Shown here: positions 46,377-55,666 of the stretch, piece by piece | Numbering within the stretch: position 1 is the stretch's first letter | Layout: each line of letters starts with the position of its first letter | From: Colwellia sp. 75C3 | GTDB taxonomy: Bacteria; Pseudomonadota; Gammaproteobacteria; Enterobacterales; Alteromonadaceae | Length of the DNA stretch: 64,000 bases | Reading direction: 5' to 3' | Assembly: GCF_002836255.1 (NCBI RefSeq) | Contig: NZ_PJAU01000031.1 | Location: 62,001 to 126,000 of the forward strand | The notes under the pieces: model-generated | Databases searched by the model: none | What the model was told of the DNA's origin: nothing | The model's input: the letters and a program-made list of their open reading frames with translations, nothing else | Translations under genes and position numbers: made by a program

Positions 46377-49127
46377 TTAGAATTGATAAGCAAAACCAAG
46401 TAAGAAATTACGGCCATAAGACTGATGATCTCGTACTGCGATTTTATCATCACCAGTGTAAGTTTGGAAAGGCTCGTCTGTTAAGTTCTGACCTTGTAGT
46501 GTAATAGTCAGACCTTCTAAGCTAGTGAAACCACCCTCACCAAAGTCATAACCAATTTGCGCATCCCATAATGTTTCTTCTGCAACATTCACTTCTTGGC
46601 GTGTTTGAGATAAACCTGCAACTTCACCTAGATGTTCAGCACGATATCTCATACTCGCGCGAATTTGGAAACCTGCACGCTCGTAATAAGTAGTCCAGCT
46701 GTATACTTCTTCAGATAAACCAGGGATTGGGGTATTAATACCTTCTTGGTCTTTTAGTTCTGAATCAAGGAAAGTAGCACTAACAACCGTACCAAAACCT
46801 TCTAACACATCTGAAAAGGCATTAAATGGAATAGTTGCTGTTAGTTCAACACCACTAACCGTTGCATCTGTTTGATTCTGCCAAGAGCTCACGGTACCTG
46901 AGTTAGTTACCGGTGTTGAACCACCAGGTACTTGAACGCCAGTAAAGTCTTTAACTGTTTGAACATTTAACTGCCAATCTGCAATGTCTTTATAGAAATA
47001 TGCTGCGGCTAAATAACCTTCAGGGCTGAAGTAATATTCATATGAAAGGTCAAACTGTGTTGCGATAATTGGTTTAAGTGCAGCATTACCTGAATCACCT
47101 CCCCAAGGAGATTTTGTTGGATCAGTAGCATTGGCAGGTATGTTTGCTGATTCTTCCCAGGTTAAGGCACCACTAATCTTCATGCGATCCATACGAGATT
47201 TCGCCATGGTACGGGCTGCGCCAACACGTAAAACTTGATCTTCAGTTAACGCAAAGTTTAAGTTGATTGCAGGTAATACTTCAGTGTAATCAGTACCATC
47301 AGATAGTTCAGATACAATTGATAAACCATCTTCGAGTAAAGCACCATAACCATCTGAGCTTTGATCAATATTAACGACTTGTAGACCTAAGTTACCCGTT
47401 ACGCCCATACCGCCAATTTCAGCACTAATGTTAGCTTTAGCGAATAACGTTAGAACCTCTTCGTTCACTGTCCAAGTATTTGACCAACGATCTGTTGCTG
47501 TATCACCTTGTTCAAATGAATCATAACCGCCGGCATTATAAAAACCAAGTGAGTCATAAGCTATCATTTCGCCCATACCAATAAAACCAAGGTCGACATT
47601 GCCTAAATCAAATTCAGCGGGAACAGCGGTTGTATTAGGGTAATCTTTTAATCGTAAGTACTGCCCTCTATCAACTTTTGATTTTTCACGTTCGTTGTAG
47701 TGAATACCAAATTGAATTGAGTCAAAGTAATCCGTGTCAATATCAACTGCAGCCGCTAATTTCAATGATAATAACTCATCTTCAACACTTGGTAAGTTAA
47801 TAAAGCCATCTTGTCCATCAGAACCAACAATATCGTTACCCCAGCTGCGTGCAGCACCTAGTTCGAATAACGAACGATCTGAGTAATCTAATGAAGGCGT
47901 AAATATTGCACCCGAACCGCCAGGTTTTAATTGGTATGAAATATTATCACCAGCGCCTTGGTTATCGCCACGGCCAGTTGCGGCATAACTTTCTAGACCC
48001 CAACTTTCACGTTCTACTTGCGAATAACTGATATCAGCTTCAACTGACCAGCGATCGTTAATGATGTATTCTAGGTTAATACCAGTGGCAAACATTTCAG
48101 CAGTACGGAAGTCTACATCATTACGCATAAGCGTTTTAACATCAGCGATTGAACCCGAAGTAACAACATTACCTTGCACTTCATTATTGGTATAGCCGCC
48201 ACGCGAAGCGTTTAACGGTAGCTCGATACCACGTAAAACAGAATTTTCTTCAAAATCTATATATAAAGCATCAGCGGTAATATGTAAGTCATCTGTTGGT
48301 GCAAATTCAAGTACACCCATAAGACTGTCACGCTTTAGTTCAGATGAACGAACATAAGGTTTTGCACCATTTAAGCGTAATTCGCCATCGGGACCTGCTT
48401 CATCATAACCCCATGCATTCCAACGTTCTTCTTGGCTTGGAGAAGCCGTAGTTGAATAAGCAATTGCAACACCGATAGTGTCATCAGCAAACTGATCGAT
48501 GTAACCAAAAGCAGCACGATGACCTGTATTATCCATTTCAGGGTTAACAGCGTCCATGCCATTTTTTTCAGCACGATAATTAAAAGAAATAGTACGTTTA
48601 TCTTGATCTAAGGGACGTACAGAACGCATATCAACCGTACCACCAATACCTTGTGTAGTTAGTGCTGAGTCGGGTGTTTTATACACAACAACTTCATTGA
48701 TAATTTCTGATGGGTATAAATCGAATTCAACACCACGGTTATCACCGATAGATACTTGTTCGCGACCATTAAATGTAGTTGAGTTAAAATCTTCACCTAA
48801 ACCACGAATAGTAATAACACTGGCACGACCATTGACACGTTGCGCAGCGACACCAGGTAAACGTGCAATTGATTCAGCGATAGATGAATCGGGTAATTTA
48901 CCAATATCTTCTGCAGAAATAGATTCAACAACTTCCGAAGAAAAACGTTTCGTATTAATTGACTTAATTAAACTTCCGCGAATACCTGTTACTTGAATAA
49001 CTTCAATTCCTGTTTCAGCTTTTTTATCTGCGTTAATTTCTTCTGCGGCAAAAGCTTGTGTACTTAGTGCCATTAAGCCACTTGAAAGTAGTGCTAATGT
49101 CATTTTGCTTGGTTTAAAATGTAGCAT
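46377..49127 (-). CDS. TonB-dependent receptor, probable maltodextrin transporter (MalA-like)
   Basis: 916 residues from ATG 49127, which has GGGGAG upstream; the frame is open for seven more codons. Signal peptide ends at AFA. A TonB-box-like segment IEVIQVTG precedes the plug domain (SISAEDIGKLPDSSIAESIARLPGVAAQRV, VTIRGLGEDFNSTTFNGRE). The barrel ends LLGFAYQF with the terminal Phe of outer-membrane proteins. The plug style is that of sugar receptors of Alteromonadales and Caulobacter. Two clear operators and one weak one stand upstream, which supports a role in maltodextrin uptake. The pullulanase is divergent. Confidence 0.9.
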   Translation of the reverse strand: MLHFKPSKMTLALLSSGLMALSTQAFAAEEINADKKAETGIEVIQVTGIRGSLIKSINTKRFSSEVVESISAEDIGKLPDSSIAESIARLPGVAAQRVNGRASVITIRGLGEDFNSTTFNGREQVSIGDNRGVEFDLYPSEIINEVVVYKTPDSALTTQGIGGTVDMRSVRPLDQDKRTISFNYRAEKNGMDAVNPEMDNTGHRAAFGYIDQFADDTIGVAIAYSTTASPSQEERWNAWGYDEAGPDGELRLNGAKPYVRSSELKRDSLMGVLEFAPTDDLHITADALYIDFEENSVLRGIELPLNASRGGYTNNEVQGNVVTSGSIADVKTLMRNDVDFRTAEMFATGINLEYIINDRWSVEADISYSQVERESWGLESYAATGRGDNQGAGDNISYQLKPGGSGAIFTPSLDYSDRSLFELGAARSWGNDIVGSDGQDGFINLPSVEDELLSLKLAAAVDIDTDYFDSIQFGIHYNEREKSKVDRGQYLRLKDYPNTTAVPAEFDLGNVDLGFIGMGEMIAYDSLGFYNAGGYDSFEQGDTATDRWSNTWTVNEEVLTLFAKANISAEIGGMGVTGNLGLQVVNIDQSSDGYGALLEDGLSIVSELSDGTDYTEVLPAINLNFALTEDQVLRVGAARTMAKSRMDRMKISGALTWEESANIPANATDPTKSPWGGDSGNAALKPIIATQFDLSYEYYFSPEGYLAAAYFYKDIADWQLNVQTVKDFTGVQVPGGSTPVTNSGTVSSWQNQTDATVSGVELTATIPFNAFSDVLEGFGTVVSATFLDSELKDQEGINTPIPGLSEEVYSWTTYYERAGFQIRASMRYRAEHLGEVAGLSQTRQEVNVAEETLWDAQIGYDFGEGGFTSLEGLTITLQGQNLTDEPFQTYTGDDKIAVRDHQSYGRNFLLGFAYQF

Positions 49128-49223
49128 TGAATATTCTCCCCTAGCCATCCATGATTAATTTTATAAGCTAACTTCCATTTAGCCTAATAATTATATGTTT
49201 GTGTTTTATATGTTTAGTTATGT

Positions 49224-49239
49224 GGTCGTACGTATTCAT
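49224..49239. promoter_or_regulatory. Weak MalR-type operator
   Basis: GGTCGTACGTATTCAT: the core TACGTA and right half (ATTCA) fit, the left half does not. It is about 100 bases upstream of the receptor start. Confidence 0.4.
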
Positions 49240-49296
49240 TCGTTATTATTTGTAAACAACTTTAATATAAAGGGGCAAATTACAGATGAATAGGGG

Positions 49297-49312
49297 TTGC
49301 ATACGTATTCAA
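49297..49312. promoter_or_regulatory. MalR-type operator upstream of the TonB receptor
   Basis: TTGCATACGTATTCAA, the reverse complement of the sequence TTGAATACGTATGCAA found at 24030 and 49338. Confidence 0.8.
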
Positions 49313-49337
49313 AGGTTAGCTATGACCTTTATGTTCA

Positions 49338-49353
49338 TTGAATACGTATGCAA
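49338..49353. promoter_or_regulatory. MalR-type operator upstream of the TonB receptor, second copy
   Basis: TTGAATACGTATGCAA, identical to the copy at 24030-24045 and centred 41 bases from the site at 49297-49312. Confidence 0.8.
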
Positions 49354-49632
49354 AGGTTGTTTTAAAAATAAACAAGTCATTAAGTTGAAAAAGAAACTAA
49401 TAACAATAACTGGAATGTTTTGATGTCTAATTAAGGGGGGAGGCAGTTTTAATTAACATAATGCTTTTAGGAAGGAGGGGGAGGGACTAGATTAATGGAA
49501 TAATGAAACTTGTAATACCTATTATGTTTACCGCTATTTTTAACGAAACAAGCATTAATAAAAAATAGGCTTTGATCATAAGTTGCTCAGGTTTCCTGAA
49601 ACGAGCATTTTCAAGTGGAGCGGGTATAAATC

Positions 49633-49648
49633 TTGAATACGTATGTAA
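49633..49648. promoter_or_regulatory. MalR-type operator upstream of the pullulanase
   Basis: TTGAATACGTATGTAA, ending 77 bases before the pullulanase start. Confidence 0.8.
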
Positions 49649-49724
49649 TGGAGGGAAACAGGTATTTATCTAATCACTGAACGAGTAAATTAATATCCAT
49701 AACAATTTTAACGACTTATTTATT

Positions 49725-52694
49725 ATGAAAATGCCTTCTTTTCCTTGTTCTATCGCAAGTCCTAAACATGCAGTTTATATTGCACTCACAACCTCTTTGT
49801 TAGTTAGTGCTTGTAGTGAAAGCCAATCTACTCAGTCTTCTCAGTTAGAACCACAGGGCGCTAATGTCGAAGTTAACACTGTCGAAGCGAAGGCTAATGT
49901 TATTAAGGCAAGTGACTTTAAAGCGACTGAACTCGCTAATTTACACAGTGATACTTCGGCGCATTGGCTAACCACCCAGTTATTGGTATTGCCAAAATCG
50001 GTTAACAAATATCAATATCAACTACTTAGTAAAAAATCAGATGGTTTTCATGCTATTGATTTATCGCCGGTTAGTTTTCCTGAAGAACAGGCAAAAAAGT
50101 TCCCCCACTTAGCTGACTTCCAAGCTTTTAAAGTGCAATTAACGCCAGCTCAAAGTAAACGTTGGTTAAAACAACAACTCATGGTGATTGCTATTGATCG
50201 AACGCTTACAGTGCATGAGCAAGCCAAAGAAGTTGCTTATGTACAAACGGGTGGTGTAATAGATGCGCTTTATACTCAGGGCGTTAATGATGCTGATGAA
50301 GTAACGGATCTCGGCGCAACTATTATTGAGCAAGGTGTTAGCTTTAAATTATGGGCGCCGACAGCACAAGCTGTTTCTGTGCAGCTTTATGATGATAATT
50401 TACAGGCCATTTCAGCGGGTAATCTTGATATGGTAGAAGATACCAATACAGGTGTATGGCAAGTACTGTCAGATAACCAAGCGAGTTACGCTTATTATAA
50501 GTATCAGGTAAACGTTTATCACCCAGTATCTAAAAAAATCGAATCTTTATCAGTTACTGACCCCTATTCTTTAAGTTTATCTGTTAATAGTGAGTACTCA
50601 CAGGTAGTTGATTTGAATGATGCAGTTACTCAGCCACCAAACTGGCTTACTCAGCAAATACCTACCGTGAAAAATGTTGAAGATAATGTTTTTTATGAAA
50701 CACATATTCGTGATTTTAGTGCCAATGATAAGCAACTTAGTAATGCTAAATTTAAAGGGAAATATAAAGCCTTCAGCGAGATAAACTCTGATGGCATGAA
50801 ACACTTAAAAGCGCTGCAAGTTGCGGGATTAAATAACATTCATTTATTACCTACTTTTGATATCGCCACGGTTAATGAAGATGACAGTAAACACATTGAT
50901 ATAGATGATAATTTGGCTAAAGTTTGTGCCATTACACCAAATACCAGCATCTGTCAGCAACCTTACGATGAAAAACAGTCAATAAAGTCATTATTACAGA
51001 GCTATTCGGTTGCTGGAGAGCAAGCACAGCAGTTAGTCAGTGAGTTACGTGAAGTTGATAACTACAACTGGGGATATGACCCTTTTCATTACACTGTGCC
51101 TGAAGGAAGTTACGCCGTTGATGCTAAAGGTGTTTCACGCTTAGTAGAATTTAGAGAAATGGTGCAAAGCCTGCATGGTATGGGCTTTAGGGTGATTATG
51201 GATGTAGTTTATAACCATACTCACCAAGCAGGGGTAGAGACTAATGCCGTATTAGATAAAATAGTGCCTACTTATTATCATCGATTAGACCCTATTACCG
51301 GTGCAATTGAACAATCTACTTGTTGTGATAATACCGCGACAGAGCGTGTAATGATGGCAAAACTGATGACAGACTCGTTAGTGGTTTGGGCGCGCGATTA
51401 TAAAATAGACGGTTTTCGCTTTGATTTAATGGGCCATCAACCAAAAGAAGCCATGTTAGCGGCAAGAGAAGCCGTGCGCAGAGTAGACAGCGATACTTAC
51501 TTTTACGGCGAAGGTTGGAATTTTGGTGAAGTAGCAAGTAATAGCCAATTTGTTCAAGCCAGCCAGTTAGAGTTAGGTGGCAGCGAAATAGGCACTTTTT
51601 CAGATAGATTACGTGATGCGGTTCGTGGTGGAGGTAACAATACCCGAGATTCTCAGGGCGTTGGCAATGGTCTATTAACCTTTCCTAATAGCACTTTACC
51701 TAATGGTGAACAGGCTAATGATAATCAAGCAGAGCTTTATGCAGATTATATGCTGCGTATGGACCAATTGCGTATTGGTTTAGCGGGTAACTTAATTAAC
51801 TTCCCTTTAAAAAACATCGATGGCAAAGAAGTATTAGGTAAAGACATTCCTTATGGTGACCAACCAACAGGTTATGCGTTAGATCCTGCGGATACCATCA
51901 ACTATGTGTCTAAGCATGACAATCAAACGCTTTGGGATAACAGTCAATACCGTTTACCGTTTGATGTTTCAACAGAAGATAGAGTGAGAATGCATAGTCA
52001 AAGCTTGTCTTTTGCCTTATTTGCTCAAGGTATTCCTTTTATTCATATGGGCTCAGAGTTTATGCGCTCTAAGTCATTTCTTCGCGACAGTTATGATTAC
52101 GGTGATTGGTTCAATCGTGTTGATTTTTCTAAGCAAGATAACTTCTATAATGTTGGGCTGCCACCGGCAGAAAAAGATCAAGCCAACTGGCCGTTAATAA
52201 AACAAGTACTTAGCGGTCACCAAGGTCGTGATCAGGTTAATGCGGAACAAATCCAGCGAAGCAGTGATATTTTTATCGACCTGTTAGCAATACGCATGAG
52301 TAGCCCGTTATTTAGGTTAACCAGCGAGCAGAGCATTATCGATAAAGTGAGTTTTCTTAACGCTGATATTTTAACGCAGGGTACAAAGCAAGGTGCTGAT
52401 AAAAGCTCAGAACAACAAACAGGCTTGTTAGTTATGTTTATTGATGACAATGCTGGCGAGGCAGTTGATGACAACTATCAAAGCTTGATGGTTATCTTTA
52501 ATACCAGTGATAAAACACAGACGTTTAAATACAAGGTGAAAGAAAGCTTTAACGTTAACAGAACTCAAGGCTATCAATTACACCCAATACAGAAGCAGGG
52601 AGCTGATGAGGTAGTTAAGCAAAGTAAAGTAACAGCAAAGGGCTTTACTGTGCCAGCACTGAGCAGCGTAGTCTTTGTAAAACCAATAAGTTAA
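49725..52694 (+). CDS. pulA: Lipoprotein pullulanase (GH13_14-type alpha-1,6-glucosidase)
   Basis: 989 residues. The signal ends in a lipobox (TSLLVSAC, Cys 30), so the protein is lipid-anchored. An N-terminal domain precedes a CBM48-like module (GVSFKLWAPTAQAVSVQLYDD) and the GH13 barrel. The triad is D567 (GFRFDLMGH), E596 (FYGEGWN) and D732 (SKHDNQTLWD), and DNYNWGYDPFHYTVPEGSYA is a pullulanase signature. It debranches pullulan, glycogen or starch fragments at the cell surface or periplasm, feeding the divergent TonB receptor. One operator lies upstream. Confidence 0.93.
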   Translation: MKMPSFPCSIASPKHAVYIALTTSLLVSACSESQSTQSSQLEPQGANVEVNTVEAKANVIKASDFKATELANLHSDTSAHWLTTQLLVLPKSVNKYQYQLLSKKSDGFHAIDLSPVSFPEEQAKKFPHLADFQAFKVQLTPAQSKRWLKQQLMVIAIDRTLTVHEQAKEVAYVQTGGVIDALYTQGVNDADEVTDLGATIIEQGVSFKLWAPTAQAVSVQLYDDNLQAISAGNLDMVEDTNTGVWQVLSDNQASYAYYKYQVNVYHPVSKKIESLSVTDPYSLSLSVNSEYSQVVDLNDAVTQPPNWLTQQIPTVKNVEDNVFYETHIRDFSANDKQLSNAKFKGKYKAFSEINSDGMKHLKALQVAGLNNIHLLPTFDIATVNEDDSKHIDIDDNLAKVCAITPNTSICQQPYDEKQSIKSLLQSYSVAGEQAQQLVSELREVDNYNWGYDPFHYTVPEGSYAVDAKGVSRLVEFREMVQSLHGMGFRVIMDVVYNHTHQAGVETNAVLDKIVPTYYHRLDPITGAIEQSTCCDNTATERVMMAKLMTDSLVVWARDYKIDGFRFDLMGHQPKEAMLAAREAVRRVDSDTYFYGEGWNFGEVASNSQFVQASQLELGGSEIGTFSDRLRDAVRGGGNNTRDSQGVGNGLLTFPNSTLPNGEQANDNQAELYADYMLRMDQLRIGLAGNLINFPLKNIDGKEVLGKDIPYGDQPTGYALDPADTINYVSKHDNQTLWDNSQYRLPFDVSTEDRVRMHSQSLSFALFAQGIPFIHMGSEFMRSKSFLRDSYDYGDWFNRVDFSKQDNFYNVGLPPAEKDQANWPLIKQVLSGHQGRDQVNAEQIQRSSDIFIDLLAIRMSSPLFRLTSEQSIIDKVSFLNADILTQGTKQGADKSSEQQTGLLVMFIDDNAGEAVDDNYQSLMVIFNTSDKTQTFKYKVKESFNVNRTQGYQLHPIQKQGADEVVKQSKVTAKGFTVPALSSVVFVKPIS

Positions 52695-52750
52695 TAAGGG
52701 GCTGATTACATAACCATATTAATTAACATGCTTATGTAAACGGTATAGGA

Positions 52751-52915
52751 ACGTCATCCCCGTGGTGTCTTAATCGGGGATCCAGTCTATAAAAAAGAAT
52801 GGCTCAGGACAATATGCGTCCTGCATTGTCTAATAAGAAGCATCCATGCTCCGTTTCGACCAGTGACTTCGAAGATGACGTTTACAATGATGGCCTGAGT
52901 TAACTACATAGTCAT
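52751..52915 (+). repeat. Interspersed intergenic repeat, long copy
   Basis: About 165 bases. The outer arms ACGTCATC and GATGACGT are inverted, and the outer segments match the copy at 37589-37690 in the opposite orientation. It has a central part (about 52805-52868) missing from that copy. CGGGGATCCAG near the left end is of the type of widespread small repeats in Proteobacteria. No gene is inside. Confidence 0.75.
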
Positions 52916-52938
52916 ATTCATTAATGTACTTGGTATAG

Positions 52939-53811
52939 TTAAGCGCTGGGTGATAAATGTAAAAAGCAGCCACGACCTGCAAAAGTCAATTGATAGCCTG
53001 GCTCACCATTTTTAGTCTTACTTAGGCTTTTCTCTAACAAACCTTTATCAACTAAATAATCCAGCATAGTCGTTGATAACTCACCTAATTTTGCCTTAGC
53101 AGATATATCAACCTTAGTGGCTACGCCTTTAAATGAATACATAGCCTTGATTACCTTAGCTTCTACTTCAGATATTTTTGGCATCTGACCCGTGTAAGCA
53201 GGGAATTGATCTAATGGAAATTTACCTTGAACACTTTCATAAGAAGCTTGAATCGCTTTTATATCACTTTCTTTATTTTCAGTTAAAGAGAATGTGTGAA
53301 AAACCCCCGCTTCTTTGCTTAAGTAATCTACTTTAGCTAAAAATATAGGTAACTCACAGCCTTGGGCTACATGATAAAAGCCCGTTTTCCATTTAGGTAC
53401 TAAGCCACGAGTGCCTTCAGGGGTGAATAAGAAAAACACTCTATTTAATTTTTGGCTATTAATAAAAGCTTTGATTTGCTCTACTTGGCCAACACCTTTT
53501 GCAGAACGATTGATAGGTATAGCACCAAGATACATCATCCACGTACCTAATAGGGGCACACGACATAAGCTGTCTTTTACGGAAAAGTAAATTTTAACAT
53601 CTTGTAAAATTGCAGCACCGAGAGCGTAAACAAAATCCCAGTTTGAGGTATGAGGCGCAGCAATTGCAACACCAGCACCTTCAGGCGCTATTTTACAAAG
53701 TTTCCAACCAGCGATTTTAAACCACAGTGTGAAAATAAATTTTAAGAAGTATTTGGTGAAAATACCATCGAAGATGGTTTTTTCTCGTATGGTGAGCTCT
53801 TTTTTAGCCAT
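52939..53811 (-). CDS. PlsC-like acyltransferase fused to a C-terminal winged-helix-like domain
   Basis: 290 residues. Residues 1-190 are a 1-acylglycerol-3-phosphate acyltransferase-like domain: the HxxxxD motif is HTSNWD, the substrate motif is FTPEGTRGLVPKWKTG, with PLLGTWMMYLGAIPINR between. Residues about 205-290 (ISEVEAKVIKAMYSFKGVATKVDISAKAKLGELSTTMLDYLVDKGLLEKS, ending GYQLTFAGRGCFLHL) read like a winged helix. It would act at the inner membrane on lysolipids or related acceptors. The fusion is unusual. It stands alone between the repeat and a long gap. Confidence 0.8.
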   Translation of the reverse strand: MAKKELTIREKTIFDGIFTKYFLKFIFTLWFKIAGWKLCKIAPEGAGVAIAAPHTSNWDFVYALGAAILQDVKIYFSVKDSLCRVPLLGTWMMYLGAIPINRSAKGVGQVEQIKAFINSQKLNRVFFLFTPEGTRGLVPKWKTGFYHVAQGCELPIFLAKVDYLSKEAGVFHTFSLTENKESDIKAIQASYESVQGKFPLDQFPAYTGQMPKISEVEAKVIKAMYSFKGVATKVDISAKAKLGELSTTMLDYLVDKGLLEKSLSKTKNGEPGYQLTFAGRGCFLHLSPSA

Positions 53812-54652
53812 AATAAAGTCAATATAAAGTTACTACTGAGATGGTGTAATTGTAGCATCAAAGTATTGAGAAATATTGATGTAGGCAGCAATTTTGTTAG
53901 CTTGGCGTATGATAATTAATCAAAATGTAAACGAGTGTTTTAAACTTAGAAAAAATTAAACGTTACTACACTAGTTATTATTAATAAAAACGGGCTGTTA
54001 GCTGATTTTATTAACACCCTAGAGAGGCTAGTTGTATCGGTAAAGCGTTTGAAATAAATGAATTAATATGATGTATAAGTGTTTATATTTAAAATTTTAG
54101 TGATAAAGTCGCAGTGTAAAAAACTCTTCCATGGCTAATCTCATGGTTTTGTTTAATAAATAAACCAAAAAAAAGTATTCAGTATTACTAATCGTTCAAT
54201 CTTGTTGATAATCATTTTTATTGGTTTTGTAACTTATTGTTATCGCTTTATAACTTTAGATGTATATACTGGGTCCTTGTTCTTCTACTACAGCGATTAG
54301 TTGCTCTGTAGTTTTTAAAAAGTGAATATTCACTTTTTGTGATTATTACTTTTTTTTTCGCTATTGAACTCAATTTTTTTTGATAGGTTGTTGAAATTAA
54401 ATAGCTTAATTTATTTTGGTTGAGATTTTATCACGATTTTTCACCTAATGATGATCTATTAAAGTACGAGTCGAAAGGTAATAGTTTGTATTTATCGTAA
54501 TAAGCTGAGTAGTTATCTCTTTATGTTATGGTTAGAAAACGAGAAGATAACTTATCATCTCCACTAGAAGACTCTCTTGTATTTATATACAATCATATTT
54601 ATTATGCTTTTTTTGCATTTTTATAATAACTTAACGTATTAATGATAATCAT
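53812..54652. other. 841-base AT-rich gap with two hairpins
   Basis: No supported gene on either strand. ACTACAG/CTGTAGT at 54287-54312 with T5 looks like a small rightward terminator, and 54317-54338 is a perfect 22-bp palindrome of A/T-rich arms followed by a long T-run. TTGTATTTATATACAA near 54577 is nearly symmetric and lies before the FHA gene. A small RNA ending near 54316 is possible but I find no convincing promoter for it. Confidence 0.5.
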
Positions 54653-55666
54653 ATGGCTGCTATTTTAAATCTAAATATTAAAAACGAAGCATTACGTTAT
54701 TTAAATGCGTGTCATTGTTTTGGTCGTTCACCGACCAATGTTGATACTGTTATTAATGCTCAGGAAGTATCTCGAATTCATGCTGTTGTTGAATGGTCGA
54801 ATAACCAATGGCTTATTCGTGATCTTAGTAATAATGGTACTTGGGTTAATAGTCAGAAGTTAATCAAAGATAGCCCGCATAAACTTAAAGTGGGTGATAA
54901 TATATTTTTTGCTTCTGGTGAAAGCCACGGTTTTTCTATAAAAGATTTAAGCCCTCCGCAAAATATGTTACTGCCTATTGGCCAAGATGGTGAGCAAGTA
55001 ACTGAAACACCCATTGTATTATCTGATGGTAATTTACTGCCCTCAGAAGACCAACCTGAAATAGCTTTGTTTTATGTGCCGAGCAAAGATCAATGGTATA
55101 AAGAATTCCTTATTGATACCGACGGCAGCGCCTATCCTGTGACAAATTCAGATTTGTTATTTTTCAATAATCAAAAATGGCAGCTTAAATTAACCCCATT
55201 AACTGAAAATACCGTATTAATGGCGAAAGCTAAGTTATCGGTTGATCAAATAAAGTATCGTTTCAATTTAAGTCTAGATGAAGAAAACACCGAATTGACA
55301 GTAACGACTGATGATGAACAATTATCCTTAGCGACTAAAGCACATCATTATTTAACGTTGAGTTTGGCCAGGCATCGTGATGAAGATGCTAAAGAAGGTA
55401 TCGATGCCGATAACCAAGGCTGGCGCCTACCTGAAACACTCACTAAAGAGTTAGGTTGTGATATTACCTTGTTTAATACCCATGTTTGCCGTGCGAAACA
55501 GCAATTTAGAGATATGCTCGATGGTGCGTGTGATGGTGACGAATTGATTGAACGTAAAGGCAAAAAAATACGTTTTGCCGGCGTTTTTTATCGTATTTAT
55601 AAAGGTAATGAACTGATCGTTAATCGCGGACAAGATAAAGTATCACTTACGGTATTGCATGGATAA
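54653..55666 (+). CDS. FHA-domain protein with C-terminal winged-helix-like domain
   Basis: 337 residues. The FHA domain (about 8-97) has GRSPTNVD, VSRIHAVVEW and the NNGTWVNSQKL signature that reads phosphothreonine. A middle beta-rich part (about 110-225) follows. The C-terminal part (YLTLSLARHRDEDAKEGIDADNQGWRLPETLTKELGCDITLFNTHVCRAKQQFRDM with GVFYRIYKG) resembles a winged helix, so DNA binding is possible. It overlaps the kinase gene by eight bases and is its likely partner, as in EmbR/PknH (analogy only). No signal peptide. Confidence 0.8.
   Translation: MAAILNLNIKNEALRYLNACHCFGRSPTNVDTVINAQEVSRIHAVVEWSNNQWLIRDLSNNGTWVNSQKLIKDSPHKLKVGDNIFFASGESHGFSIKDLSPPQNMLLPIGQDGEQVTETPIVLSDGNLLPSEDQPEIALFYVPSKDQWYKEFLIDTDGSAYPVTNSDLLFFNNQKWQLKLTPLTENTVLMAKAKLSVDQIKYRFNLSLDEENTELTVTTDDEQLSLATKAHHYLTLSLARHRDEDAKEGIDADNQGWRLPETLTKELGCDITLFNTHVCRAKQQFRDMLDGACDGDELIERKGKKIRFAGVFYRIYKGNELIVNRGQDKVSLTVLHG

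Larger units (their letters stand above)
49128..49724. promoter_or_regulatory. Divergent regulatory region of the TonB receptor and pullulanase
   Basis: About 600 bases with no gene. It holds two strong and one weak MalR-type sites on the receptor side and one on the pullulanase side, given separately. Between 49360 and 49630 I see only AT-rich sequence with a purine run (GGAAGGAGGGGGAGGG near 49471). Confidence 0.7.
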
